Shown piece by piece: positions 25,521 to 35,009 of a stretch of DNA of 64,000 nucleotides. The position numbers were made by a program, and so were the translations under genes. The first letter of the stretch is position 1; each line of letters starts with the position of its first letter. Below the pieces are notes generated by a model. The model was not told where the DNA came from. It searched no databases and was given only the letters and a program-made list of their open reading frames with translations. The stretch comes from Bin5 sp963662575 (lineage in GTDB: Bacteria > Chloroflexota > Anaerolineae > Caldilineales > Caldilineaceae). The stretch is taken from NCBI GenBank assembly GCA_963662575.1, contig OY759723.1, forward strand, positions 3,100,001 to 3,164,000. The letters are read 5' to 3'.

Positions 25521-27194
25521 ATGACTAGAATGACCGGAGCTCGATTCATTGCCGAAACTGTCGACGGATACGGGATAAATCACGTCTTTTTTGTGACCAA
25601 TGTCGCTGCCAGAGCCTTGATGGAAATGGAAAAGCTGGGAATTAAGCGGATCCAGACCCATGGCGAGAAGGCCGCCGCGTATATGGCCGATGCCTACGCC
25701 CGCGTGAAGCGCGGTCCCAGCCTCTGTATGGCCCAGTCGGTGGGAGCGGTTAATCTGGCGGCAGGGCTGCAGGATGCCTACCTGGCTTGTTCGCCCGTCA
25801 TTGCCCTGACCGGAAGGGTGTTCCAGAGCAACCAACAGCGTCACGCCTATCAGGAAGTTGATCACGTGAATCCGTTTTCGGCCGTCACTAAATACAGTGC
25901 CTTGGTCACCAATCCCGATCAACTGCCCATCTATTTGCGTCAGGCCTTCCGCTCATCCACCTCGGGCACACCTGGACCGGTTCACCTGGATCTGGAGGGG
26001 CATGCCGGGCAGGCGATCGTCGATCAGGAAGCCGACGTAGAGGTCATCATTGAAGAAACTTTTACCCAGGTACCCCCGTTCCGACCTGACGCCGAACTGG
26101 AAAAAGTGACTGCCGCGCTGCAACTGCTCAACCGTGCCAAACGGCCCGTCATCGTGGCCGGCGGTGGTGTGACCGCGTCGGGTGCCAAGGCAGAGCTAAT
26201 CGCCTTGGCCGAGAAGCTTTCTATTCCGGTAGCCACCTCGCTGAATGCCAAAGCCATGTTTCCCGCTGACCACCCGCTGGCGGTGGGTGTCCCTGGTTTG
26301 TACTCCCGCGCTTGCGCCAACCAAGTCCTGTGCGAGGCCGATCTGGTCTTTTTTGTCGGCAGCCACACCGGCGGTCAGGTGACCTACGAATACCAGATTC
26401 CGCCTCGAGGCACGCCCATCATCCAGCTCGATATCAACCCGGAGGAACTGGGTCGCAACTACCCAATCCTGGTGGGCATGCACGGCGACGTCAGAAACTC
26501 TCTGCGTAGAATGCTTGAGCAGGCCGAAACCGTCCCGGCGCGTACAGAGTGGACCAGTAGGGTACAAGAGCTGGTCCAGAGTTGGAAAGAGAGCGTTCGC
26601 GACCTGGCTAACTCGGAGGTCGAGCCCATGCGGCCAGAACGCCTCTGCAAGGAACTGACCGACTATCTGCCCTCCGACGTCATTCTCGTCTCCGACACGG
26701 GCCATGCAGGCATCTGGACCGGCACCATGATCGATCTGGAACATCCCGACCAGAGCTACATTCGCTGCGCGGGTTCGCTAGGCTGGGCACTGCCGGCGGC
26801 GCTGGGCGCGAAATGTGCCCAACCCGACCGACCTGTGCTCTGTTTCATCGGCGATGGTGGCATCTGGTATCATCTTTCGGAATTGGATACCGCCCTGAAC
26901 AATGGGATCAACACGGTTACTGTGGTCAACAACAACCACTCGCTGAACCAGGAAAAGCGCGGCATGGAGCGGGTCTACGGCGGTCAATCCCCGGGCTCGG
27001 ATAAACTGTGGCTCTTCCCAGACACCCATTTTGCCGACGTGGCCGAATCAATGGGCTGTTTCGGCATTACGGTCAACAAGCCGAGCGAACTTTCGGGTGC
27101 GCTCGATCAGGCATTTGCATCGGGCAAACCGGCGGTGGTCGATGTCAAAACCCATATCGAGGGCATTGCGCCGCGAGCGTGGGTGCCGGGGTGA
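25521..27194 (+). CDS. Thiamine-diphosphate-dependent enzyme, acetolactate-synthase-like
   Basis: The product (557 aa) has the three-domain ThDP fold: N-terminal pyrimidine domain with catalytic Glu (THGEKAAAYMADAYAR), middle domain (VIVAGGGVTASGAKAELIAL), and C-terminal pyrophosphate domain with the GDG...NN motif (IGDGGIWYHL...TVVNNNHSL). It is not clearly a biosynthetic acetolactate synthase, since no regulatory subunit is adjacent; relatives include benzoylformate decarboxylase, sulfoacetaldehyde acetyltransferase and the inositol ring-opening IolD. The 92-bp gap from the LLM gene and 30-bp gap to M81 suggest co-transcription. The reaction is unknown. Confidence 0.87.
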   Translation: MTRMTGARFIAETVDGYGINHVFFVTNVAARALMEMEKLGIKRIQTHGEKAAAYMADAYARVKRGPSLCMAQSVGAVNLAAGLQDAYLACSPVIALTGRVFQSNQQRHAYQEVDHVNPFSAVTKYSALVTNPDQLPIYLRQAFRSSTSGTPGPVHLDLEGHAGQAIVDQEADVEVIIEETFTQVPPFRPDAELEKVTAALQLLNRAKRPVIVAGGGVTASGAKAELIALAEKLSIPVATSLNAKAMFPADHPLAVGVPGLYSRACANQVLCEADLVFFVGSHTGGQVTYEYQIPPRGTPIIQLDINPEELGRNYPILVGMHGDVRNSLRRMLEQAETVPARTEWTSRVQELVQSWKESVRDLANSEVEPMRPERLCKELTDYLPSDVILVSDTGHAGIWTGTMIDLEHPDQSYIRCAGSLGWALPAALGAKCAQPDRPVLCFIGDGGIWYHLSELDTALNNGINTVTVVNNNHSLNQEKRGMERVYGGQSPGSDKLWLFPDTHFADVAESMGCFGITVNKPSELSGALDQAFASGKPAVVDVKTHIEGIAPRAWVPG

Positions 27195-27224
27195 AGAAAG
27201 AACGTTGAAAGGAGGCGACGGGTC

Positions 27225-28697
27225 ATGAAACTGTTTACTACCTTTCTAGGAACTGAATCCAACACTTTCTCGCCAATTCCCACCGGCCATGCCAATTTCG
27301 CCGAGACGTTTCTGGTGCGTGGCGGGGATCACGGAGATGAGCCGTCCGTATATTCCCGACCATTGGCGATTGCTCGAGAGCGGGCACGACAACGTGGCTG
27401 GTCAGTTGCTGAGAGTCTCGCCACTTTCGCCCAGCCCGCTGGCCTGACCGTACGTACGGTGTTTGAATCGTTCCGGGACGAGATCCTGGATGATCTGCGC
27501 GCCGCGTTGCCGGTGGATATGGTACTGCTCAACCTGCATGGCGCCATGGTCGCTGATGGTTACGACGACTGCGAAGGGGACGTGATAGCACAGGTCCGGG
27601 AGATTGTCGGACCGGGCGTGCCGATTGGCGTGGAGCTGGACCCGCATTGCCACCTATCGCAAAAGATGGTGAACAACGCCACGGCGCTAATCACTTTCAA
27701 AGAATACCCGCACATCGATGCTGCCGAGCGTGCCGAGGAGTTGTTCGATATTATCGCCAGCGCCGCCGAGGGCAAGATCAGGCCTGCGATATCTGTGTTT
27801 GACTGCCGCATGATTGGCATCTACCACACGACCAGGGAGCCCATGCGGAGCTACGTGGACCGGATCAAGGGGTTGGAGGGGAGGGATGGGGTGCTGTCGA
27901 TCTCAGTGGCGCACGGTTTCCCCTGGGGCGACGTGCCGGACATGGGTACCAAGATCCTGGTCGTTACCGACGGCCGTCCCGAGTACGGGGAGCGCCTGGC
28001 CCAGGAACTGGGACGTGAGCTTTTTGAGATGCGCGAAGCACTGCGTCCCAACTTTCTGAGCATCGAAGAGGGGTTGAATCGAGCGTTGGCGATCGATCGT
28101 TCTCCAGTCGTGATGGCCGATACTGCGGACAATGCCGGTGGCGGCGCACCCAGTGACTCCACCTTCGTCTTGAAGGCCCTGTTGGAGCGCGGCGTTGGGG
28201 AGGCAGCGCTAGCCTGCATATGGGACCCGATTGCGGTGTCGCTAGCGATGGAGGCCGGGGTGGGCGCGCAACTCGATCTGCGGATCGGCGGGAAGATGGG
28301 GCCGATGTCCGGTGACCCGCTAGACCTATGCGTGAAGGTGACTGGGGTGAAGCCCAACGCCACCCAGTCCTTTGGTCCTGAGGATGGCAGAGCGACAGTG
28401 CGGTTGGGCGATACGGTAGCCGTACACGTCAAGGGCATCGACATCGTTCTCAACTCGATCCGCGAGCAGGTCTTTAGCCCGGAATGCTTTAGCACGGTGG
28501 GGATCGACCCGCGGCAGAAGCACATCCTGGTGGTCAAGGGGAGCCAGCATTTCTATGCAGCCTTTGCCCCGCTAGCCGCTGAGGTGCTCTATCTGGCAAC
28601 GCCCGGAGCGATGAACCCTGACCTGACCAAGTTCCCCTTTAAGCATATTGATCGCAACATATGGCCCCTGGTTGAGGACCCATTCTCTCAGCCGTAG
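27225..28697 (+). CDS. M81 family metallopeptidase (MlrC-like), copy 2
   Basis: The product (490 aa) is a second MlrC-family protein. N-terminal domain: TFLGTESNTFSPI with the metal-binding Glu, LNLHGAMVADGYDDCEGD, VGVELDPHCHLS (Asp-X-His) and FKEYPHIDAAERA. C-terminal domain: VMADTADNAGGGAPSDSTFV, the classic family motif, unlike copy 1 where it is altered. AAAGGAGG lies eight bases ahead of the ATG. With the LLM and ThDP genes it forms a three-gene set; the combination suggests breakdown of an amide or peptide-like molecule, by inference. Confidence 0.9.
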   Translation: MKLFTTFLGTESNTFSPIPTGHANFAETFLVRGGDHGDEPSVYSRPLAIARERARQRGWSVAESLATFAQPAGLTVRTVFESFRDEILDDLRAALPVDMVLLNLHGAMVADGYDDCEGDVIAQVREIVGPGVPIGVELDPHCHLSQKMVNNATALITFKEYPHIDAAERAEELFDIIASAAEGKIRPAISVFDCRMIGIYHTTREPMRSYVDRIKGLEGRDGVLSISVAHGFPWGDVPDMGTKILVVTDGRPEYGERLAQELGRELFEMREALRPNFLSIEEGLNRALAIDRSPVVMADTADNAGGGAPSDSTFVLKALLERGVGEAALACIWDPIAVSLAMEAGVGAQLDLRIGGKMGPMSGDPLDLCVKVTGVKPNATQSFGPEDGRATVRLGDTVAVHVKGIDIVLNSIREQVFSPECFSTVGIDPRQKHILVVKGSQHFYAAFAPLAAEVLYLATPGAMNPDLTKFPFKHIDRNIWPLVEDPFSQP

Positions 28698-28738
28698 CGC
28701 CCAGTGCCTTATCCGTTCGTCGGGGACATTCTAACCCG

Positions 28739-28764
28739 ATGATCTGCGGACATTCTGACCCGTT
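28739..28764. repeat. 26-bp direct repeat, right copy
   Basis: Matches 24421-24446 with one A/G difference. A partial tandem copy (GGGGACATTCTAACCCG, 28722-28738) sits immediately before it, an arrangement seen at ends of some insertion sequences. Confidence 0.7.
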
Positions 28765-28830
28765 GAGGGCGCATGTTCAGGAAAATCAATTCGTTCTTGG
28801 AAGTTCCAGCTAGATAGAAAGGCAGGCGCC

Positions 28831-29895
28831 ATGGACAAAGTGAGAATCGCGATCGTAGGGTGCGGAAACATCTCGCAGCTCAACGTCCCCGGTTACCTGC
28901 AGCACCCTAACTGCGAGGTCGTCGCGCTGTGCGAAAATGCCCCCGGCCGGGCCGAAGCTCGGGCGAAGCAGTGGGGAATCTCGCCAAGGATCTACACGGA
29001 CTACGAGCAAGTCCTCAACGACCCCAATGTCGATGCCGTCGAGCTATTGACGCCGCAACAACACCACGCGACCATGACGGTCGACGGTCTGGACGCCGGC
29101 AAGCACGTGTCCTGCCAGAAGCCGATGTGCACGTCGGTCGCGGAGGCGGACGTGATGGTGGCGGCGGCCAGGAGGGCCAAGACGAAGTTCCGGATGACCG
29201 AGAACTACATCTATTACCCACCCATCCTCAAGGCCAAGGAGCTACTCGACGCCGGAGCCATAGGCGAGCCGTCCCTGGTCCGGTTTCACACCGTAATTGG
29301 TGGGCAGGCTGAGGGGAGCATGGTCGACACAGACCCTGAGGCGTTCGTCTGGCGCAACGATCCCACGCTGAACCCCTTGGGCATCGTGTATGAAGACGGT
29401 GTGCACAAATTCGCGACCGCCATGAAGTGGGTCGGAGATATCGAGAAGGTCTTCGGGATTGTCGGCAAGACCCAGGAGCACTTCATGGAGATGCCGTCGG
29501 CGCTCATCTGGAAGTTCGAAGGAATGGACTGTTTGGGGATGTGCGACTACGTCTACGCGCCGCACATGACGGTCCGCACTAAGTACTTCGCGGGCGACGA
29601 CTACATGGAGATACACGGCTCTAAGGGCTCCATCCACGTGACGCGGTCCATTGCTGAACTGCTGGATTTTCCCCCAGTTCTGCTGATAAAAGGGACCGAG
29701 ACGGAAGGCATCGAGGTTCCCTCGGACTTTATCGAGGGGTTCAACGGTGCTGCCAGCGACTTCATCGACAGCATCATCGAGGATAGACAGCCCGACCTCG
29801 ACGCCGAGTTCGCCAAGAAGACGATCCAAGTGGCGATGGCCGCCTACGAGGCGGCCAGGACGGAAGGTCCGGCTTATCCCAGGGCGATGGTCTAG
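28831..29895 (+). CDS. Gfo/Idh/MocA family oxidoreductase, copy 1
   Basis: The product (354 aa) is an NAD(P)-dependent dehydrogenase of the glucose-fructose oxidoreductase/inositol dehydrogenase/MocA family. The nucleotide-binding motif is AIVGCGNISQLN; the catalytic-lysine segment reads CQKPMCTS where EKP is usual, so the lysine is kept but the glutamate is not. The C-terminal sheet region (YMEIHGSKGSIHVTRS) is typical. AAGGCAGG precedes the ATG. MocA is the dehydrogenase of rhizopine catabolism, so its presence 8 kb from a MocD/MocE fusion is suggestive. Confidence 0.9.
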   Translation: MDKVRIAIVGCGNISQLNVPGYLQHPNCEVVALCENAPGRAEARAKQWGISPRIYTDYEQVLNDPNVDAVELLTPQQHHATMTVDGLDAGKHVSCQKPMCTSVAEADVMVAAARRAKTKFRMTENYIYYPPILKAKELLDAGAIGEPSLVRFHTVIGGQAEGSMVDTDPEAFVWRNDPTLNPLGIVYEDGVHKFATAMKWVGDIEKVFGIVGKTQEHFMEMPSALIWKFEGMDCLGMCDYVYAPHMTVRTKYFAGDDYMEIHGSKGSIHVTRSIAELLDFPPVLLIKGTETEGIEVPSDFIEGFNGAASDFIDSIIEDRQPDLDAEFAKKTIQVAMAAYEAARTEGPAYPRAMV

Positions 29896-29914
29896 AGGTC
29901 GCCGGCTGAGTCAG

Positions 29915-29986
29915 GCCTGGTAGGCGTAGATCCTCGGGAGGTATGAGATATGGAGTTCCCCTGCCTTGCGGCTACACCTACCAGGC
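29915..29986. terminator. Long-stem hairpin between convergent genes
   Basis: GCCTGGTAGGCGTAG (29915-29929) pairs with CTACACCTACCAGGC (29972-29986) with one mismatch. The right arm includes the stop codon and last codons of the E1 beta gene. Placed between convergent genes it probably helps end transcription in both directions; there is no T-run. Confidence 0.4.
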
Positions 29987-30967
29987 AATTACACTTTGGA
30001 CGGCCTCGTGGATATCGGTGGCATCAGGCAGGATGTATTCGGACATGCCTACGTTGTGTGCGATGGGCGCATCCCTGGCTCCAACGCGGCTGATCGGCGC
30101 GTCCAGGTACTCGAAACAGGCTTCACTGACGAGAGCCGCTATCTCCGCCGTCGGGCCCGCGGTCTTACAATCTTCAGCCACGACGACGACCTTGTGAGTT
30201 TTGCGAACCGATTGGAATATCGTCTCCATATCCAATGGGGCCAGTGTACGCGGGTCAATCACCTCGACCGAAAGTCCTTGGTCGCGCAGTGTTCCCGCCA
30301 CCTGGGTGGCCAGACCGGCCATGTATCCAATTGCCACTAAGGTCACGTCTTCGCCAGGGCACACGACCCTCGCCTGGCCCAACGGAATCTCGTACTCTTC
30401 CTCTGGTACCCTGCCCTTGACGTTGTAGAGCTTCTTGTGCTCAAGGAACAGAACGGGATTGTCATCCCGGATCGCGGTTTTGAGAAGACCTTTTGCATCG
30501 TACGGTGTCGAAGGAAGGACAACGTGAAGCCCTGGAATGTGCATGAACCAGCTGGTCCAGGTCTGTGAATGCTGCGGACCGACACCCACCGCGCCGCAAG
30601 CAGCGCGCACGACAATAGGCACGCTGTACTGGCCCGCGGTCATGTAATGTGTCTTGGCGGCTGTATTGACCAACAGATCCATGGCCAGGGTGATAAAGTC
30701 TTCGAACATGATTTCAGCCACGGGGCGTGAGCCGGTCATCGCCGCCCCTACTGCGGCACCGACAATGGTCTGCTCAATCATGGGCGTGTCCAGGAGTCGA
30801 TCTTCAAAATCATCCGCTAGGCCCTTGGTGACTTTGAAGGCGCCCTGGTATCCACCCGGACCGCCGTAAATGTCTTCACCGATGATGAAAACACCCTCCT
30901 CGCGCGCCATCTCTTCTCGCAGCGCCTCGTTAAGGGCATCTCTGAAGGTAATCTCACGAGTGGTCAT
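29978..30967 (-). CDS. 2-oxo-acid/acetoin dehydrogenase E1 component, beta subunit
   Basis: The product (329 aa) is the beta subunit of a heterotetrameric ThDP-dependent E1 (PdhB/AcoB/BkdB type). Motifs: FIIGEDIYGGPGGYQGAFKVTKGL near the N-terminus, DTPMIEQTIVGAAVGAAM, and VVLPSTPYDAKGLLKTAIRDDNPVLFLEHKKLY in the transketolase-like domain, followed by a C-terminal regulatory-type domain. It starts 2 bp after the alpha subunit stop. It forms an operon with E1 alpha and E2; no E3 (lipoamide dehydrogenase) is in the window. Pyruvate, branched-chain 2-oxo acids or acetoin are possible substrates. Confidence 0.92.
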   Translation of the reverse strand: MTTREITFRDALNEALREEMAREEGVFIIGEDIYGGPGGYQGAFKVTKGLADDFEDRLLDTPMIEQTIVGAAVGAAMTGSRPVAEIMFEDFITLAMDLLVNTAAKTHYMTAGQYSVPIVVRAACGAVGVGPQHSQTWTSWFMHIPGLHVVLPSTPYDAKGLLKTAIRDDNPVLFLEHKKLYNVKGRVPEEEYEIPLGQARVVCPGEDVTLVAIGYMAGLATQVAGTLRDQGLSVEVIDPRTLAPLDMETIFQSVRKTHKVVVVAEDCKTAGPTAEIAALVSEACFEYLDAPISRVGARDAPIAHNVGMSEYILPDATDIHEAVQSVIAW

Positions 30968-30969
30968 GG

Positions 30970-31947
30970 CTATACCACCTCACTTGAGCTGAAGACGAAC
31001 TCCACGCCCGCTTCAGGCGGAGGCTCAGGACTATTCAACGCAAATTCCTGTGCCTCATCTACCTGCTCCTGGGCCCCGTCTGCGATTTGTGTTAAGAGCT
31101 CTTCATCCAAAATACCTCGCTCGCGTAACCTTTGCTCGAACTGGGCAATCGGATCGCGTTTTGACCACGCGTCGATCTCCTCCTGAGGCCTGTAGGGATT
31201 TGTATCGAAAGTCGAGTGTCCTTGCCTATAAGTCTTGCATTCGATGAGGGTGGGCCCCTCACCGGCCAACGCACGCTCGCGCGCCTCGCGCACGGTTTCG
31301 TACACAACCACGATATCATTGCCATCAACAACGTGGCCAGGCATGTTATAGGCGCCGGCCCGGTCTGCCACGTTCGCTACGGCCGATGCCTCGGCAAAGC
31401 TCGTCGACATAGCATACTGGTTGTTGACACATACCCACACGACAGGGAGATGCCAGATTGCAGATAAGTTCATGCCCTCATGAAACGTGCCCATTAGTGA
31501 AGCACCATCACCAAACATGGCCAGGACGATACGCCCGGTATTGGCACGCTTCTGCGTGAGCGCTGCACCGATCGCAACCGGATAGACGGCCGAAAGGACC
31601 GCCTGCACGCCGAGGTTGTTGGAAGCGGCATCTGCCATGTGAACGCTCCCACCACGACCGCCACAGTAACCCGTTGCCCGTCCCAAAATCTCGGCCATCA
31701 ACCGCCCGGGCTCGGCGCCTTTTATGATGTCGGCCACGTGGCCGCGGTGGGTGGGGATGATATAGTCCTCGTGGGTCAATGCCAAGGTGGCACCGACATG
31801 GGTAGCTTCCTCGCCTATTCCCGTGTGAAAGGCACCCGGTATGAGCCCCCTGTGAGTAAGCTGCTCGGCACATTGCTCGAACAAGCGGCCCAATACCATA
31901 TATCGGTACATCTGCAACATCAGTTCTTCGCTTATTGTCATCGTCAC
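30970..31947 (-). CDS. 2-oxo-acid/acetoin dehydrogenase E1 component, alpha subunit
   Basis: The product (325 aa) is the ThDP-binding alpha subunit: MYRYMVLGRLFEQ, a phosphorylation-loop-like segment RGGSVHMAD, and the ThDP motif FGDGASLMGTFHEGMNLSAIWHLPVVWVCVNN. The length and the short N-terminus resemble AcoA of acetoin dehydrogenases and short PdhA forms. It sits 39 bp after the E2 gene. Together with the cargo's ThDP enzyme this may feed acetyl-CoA formation from the degraded compound; that is inference. Confidence 0.92.
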   Translation of the reverse strand: MTMTISEELMLQMYRYMVLGRLFEQCAEQLTHRGLIPGAFHTGIGEEATHVGATLALTHEDYIIPTHRGHVADIIKGAEPGRLMAEILGRATGYCGGRGGSVHMADAASNNLGVQAVLSAVYPVAIGAALTQKRANTGRIVLAMFGDGASLMGTFHEGMNLSAIWHLPVVWVCVNNQYAMSTSFAEASAVANVADRAGAYNMPGHVVDGNDIVVVYETVREARERALAGEGPTLIECKTYRQGHSTFDTNPYRPQEEIDAWSKRDPIAQFEQRLRERGILDEELLTQIADGAQEQVDEAQEFALNSPEPPPEAGVEFVFSSSEVV

Positions 31948-31986
31948 AGCTCCTTCTGGTCGCGATGCTGCGGTTAGCCTTCGTCG

Positions 31987-33183
31987 TTAGCCAAGAACGG
32001 ACCGAGGATTTTCCATTAGCTCTTTGAGCCGCTGCAGGAACGCCGCCGCAGCCACCCCGTCCACCACACGGTGGTCAAAGGACACGGTGATCAGAGTCAC
32101 AGGAATGGTCACCGGTTGACCATCTTTCAGCACCAACTGGTCTCGCTTTGCACCGATGGCCAAGATACCACTTTGGGGTGGGTTAACCAGCGGGATCGAC
32201 AACGTGATGCCAAGCATGCCCACATTGGTTATTGTGAACGTCCCGCCCCCCAGGTCTTGAGGGCGCAGTCGGTTACCCATTGTGGCTCGCTGCAAACGGA
32301 CGATTTCACTGGCTATCTCTGCCAGCGAGCGCTGGTTAGCGCCCCGCACGACAGGTACGACCAGTCCCCGGTCAGAAGCCATCGCCACACCCAAGTTGAT
32401 CGTGCGGTAGAGACGAATGCCTTCATCCGTCCAGGTCGCGTTCAATGTGGGGCAGCTTTCCAGCGCGAGGGCGGCCAATAGTGCCAGCATGTGGGTAAAA
32501 GACAGGCGGAACCCGTGGGATGCTTCCCAGTCGGCCGAAAGCTCGTTTCTCAAAAGTTCCAGGCTGGTTAGATTCACCTCACAGGCGGCGGCAGCCTGTG
32601 GAATGGCCGCGGCCTTACTCAGGTGTGAGGCCATAGCACGCTGTAATGGCGTAGGCTTAATCAGCTCGAATTCAGCGTCACCAGCAGCTTCTGGCCCGTC
32701 TGTGCCCATTGCAGTGCTGCGAGCATCAGCGTACGCCCTTACGTCCCCCTCGCGGATTCGCTTTTGCCCAACATGCTTTTGCACTTCCTCCAAATCAATG
32801 CCGAGTTCGCGTGCCAGGCGCTTGGCCACGGGGGAAGCAACCACTGCCTCCCGATCTCTGGAGGTGACAGTAATTTCCTGGGGAGAGCTGACTGCTTCTT
32901 GCTCCTTGGGCGGGTGCAACGCCTCGGCCTCGGGGATGGCGTCGCCGGGGGCGCCGATCCACGCGACAGCGGCGCCAACAAGGACAGTGGCGTCGATAGG
33001 TACCAGCACTCTCAGGAGTGTCCCGGCCTCCTCTGCCTGCACCTCGATGGATGCCTTGTCGGTTTCCACAACGAAGAGCGCTTGACCGGCGGCAACCGCA
33101 TTCCCTTCTTCGCAGAGCCACTCTACGATGCGGCCCTCCTCCATTTCGTATGTAAGCTTGGGCAGAATGACTTGAGTAGCCAC
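31987..33183 (-). CDS. Dihydrolipoamide acyltransferase (E2)
   Basis: The product (398 aa) has one N-terminal lipoyl domain (lipoyl Lys in VETDKASIEV), a proline/acid linker, a peripheral-subunit-binding domain (ASPVAKRLARELGIDLEEV, residues about 115-150) and the acyltransferase core ending in SFDHRVVDGVAAAAF with the catalytic His. I prefer the GTG at 33183, four bases after GGGAGG and directly before TQVILPKL; an upstream extension to 33231 lacks similarity. It is first in the minus-strand operon, with the promoter at 33391-33418. Confidence 0.9.
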   Translation of the reverse strand: MATQVILPKLTYEMEEGRIVEWLCEEGNAVAAGQALFVVETDKASIEVQAEEAGTLLRVLVPIDATVLVGAAVAWIGAPGDAIPEAEALHPPKEQEAVSSPQEITVTSRDREAVVASPVAKRLARELGIDLEEVQKHVGQKRIREGDVRAYADARSTAMGTDGPEAAGDAEFELIKPTPLQRAMASHLSKAAAIPQAAAACEVNLTSLELLRNELSADWEASHGFRLSFTHMLALLAALALESCPTLNATWTDEGIRLYRTINLGVAMASDRGLVVPVVRGANQRSLAEIASEIVRLQRATMGNRLRPQDLGGGTFTITNVGMLGITLSIPLVNPPQSGILAIGAKRDQLVLKDGQPVTIPVTLITVSFDHRVVDGVAAAAFLQRLKELMENPRSVLG

Positions 33184-33910
33184 AGTACCTCCCGATCCCG
33201 CGACGCGCAGCCGCTGCGCTTTCAAATCCAATTACAACTAGAGCCTAAACTTGCGAGTAGTCAAGCAGGTGAAAATCAGAGCACGAGGCATTTGCATCAT
33301 GATAGGGGGCGTCTTTTCAGTAGTAGCCCAATTTACTTGGGAAGTGACTGCAAAACCCATCTTTGAAGGTGTTTGCTGCAGCGACTAGGTATTATAATAT
33401 AATTTTGTGTTCCGTCAAGCTCGGCTGGATCTGTTACGCCCACTTCCATAACGTGGTTTGGTCCGGGACCGCGTGGAAGTATACCCGACAGAACTGGCGT
33501 AGCACCAAACTGTAGCTACCATAGTGCTGATAACCAGAAAACCGAGGACTGTACCAAGTAATGTGCAATCAAGTTTCCATTTGCTAATGGGTGTGCGGAA
33601 TCGGTTTTTGGAAAAAGTGCCGCATAACGAGTTATGGGATTCAGGTGGCGGTGCGACACGAAGTCGCTTACATATTTGTTACACTTGAAAATCAGGAAGT
33701 AACCCAATGTTCTGCCATTGGCATCCTACCAGTCTGAATAAAGAGCGACTGGGACAATTGTAGCCTCATCCGAACAGGATGGCAATCAAATCGTGAGAGG
33801 CGGTTGTGACTGCTAGCGTCAGAGCGGTCGGGAGCTTGGATAGGGTGGTATGGTGAACAGACGTGCACTGTTGATAGACGTCGCCAGAATCGACAAGCCA
33901 AAGGTGCTGA
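33184..33910. other. Long intergenic region
   Basis: About 730 bp without a supported gene. The left third carries the E2-operon promoter. The right part (from about 33840) is decayed 5' sequence of the IS1-family transposase. Short minus-strand frames in between have no recognisable features. Confidence 0.45.
33391..33418 (-). promoter_or_regulatory. Sigma70-type promoter of the E2-E1 operon
   Basis: On the minus strand TTGACG (33418-33413), 16-bp AT-rich spacer, TATAAT (33396-33391). It lies about 200 bp upstream of the E2 start in the right orientation. Confidence 0.5.
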
Positions 33911-34903
33911 CAGGCCTGTCGTCAGTTCTTTATCGAAACTCGAGGCACGCCACTGTATCGGCGTTCGGTTGCCCCCAACCTGGCCCATCGAGTCCTAACC
34001 GGCTTGGCCGAAGGGCTCAGTCTTGAGGCGACGGCCCGCTTATTCGAGCTTGAGCCGGAGACAGTAGCCCAGTGGCTGGCCTTGGCTGCTAACCATTTTG
34101 AAGCCCTGTCAGCCTATTTGAGCCAGAACCTGGAGCTAGAGCAGGTTCAGTTGGATGATTTGTATGTCAAATTACGCCTTGTTCAAAGCAGTGACCGGAC
34201 TAGCGTCCGCTGGCTGTACAACGCCATCGATCCGGTCAGTAAGTTTTGGCTGACTTTTCGTCTGGGTGAGCGCGGGCTAGGCACGGTCCAGTCCCTGGTC
34301 CATCAGCTGGTTCAGCAGCTGGCTCCTGGGGTGATCCCCTTGTTTCTGTCCGATGGGGAACGCAGCTTCGAGACTAGCCTACTGAGCCACTATGGGCAGT
34401 GGGAGCAGGTGGCAGACAGTCGAGGGCAATCTCGTCGGCGCTGGCTGGGGCTAGCCGAGTTTGCCTACGTCCAGGTTGTCAAGCGGCGCCTACGACGGCG
34501 TTTGGTCAGCGTCAAGCACCGTTTGGTTAGGGGTCAGCTCAAACCGATCAAGGCCAAGCTGGCTGAGCACGGCTGGTCCATCAACACCGCCTTCATCGAA
34601 CGCTTCAATCTGACCTTGCGTCAGCATGTGCCAGCCTTAAGGCGGCGAGTGCTGGCCCTAGCTCGCAGTGAGGCTGGTCTCCAACACCAACGCACTCTGG
34701 TTCAGCTCTATTACAACCTGTGCCTACCTTATCAAGGAATGCCTCAAGCCGGGCGGGAGGAGCGAGTTCGATCTCAGGCACAGACCCCAGCCATGGCTCT
34801 GGGTTTGACCGATCAACTCTGGCGCTTGGAAGAGTTGTTGTTGATCCGCGTCCCCCAATGGCCACCGGCCAGCCTGGCCTGTTCCAGCCTGCCTCGGAGC
34901 TGA
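33911..34903 (+). pseudogene. IS1-family transposase, 5'-truncated or decayed
   Basis: The open frame encodes about 330 residues of an IS1-family DDE transposase: RGTPLYRRSVAPNLAHRVLT after the zinc-ribbon position, QLDDLYVKLR with the first Asp, LFLSDGERSFETSL with the second, and FIERFNLTLRQHVPALRRRV with the Glu, typical of IS1. The N-terminal zinc ribbon is damaged: a TGA at 33908 interrupts RC-stop-QACRQFFIETRG and no good start remains upstream. The C-terminus is longer than usual. No inverted repeats were identified. It marks the right border of the cargo. Confidence 0.75.
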
Positions 34904-35009
34904 CAATCGAGCCAAAGCGCCCCAGAAACCAGACCCTCGCCCGTGTCATATGGACCAAAGCTGTCATTTTTTGCCGAAAATGGCCCCTTTTCGTCGCTGC
35001 AGCTCCTAT

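Noticed and set aside
25521..27194. Biosynthetic acetolactate synthase (IlvB)
   Set aside because: No IlvN/IlvC neighbours and a catabolic context; only the general ThDP fold supports it, so a specific name was not given.
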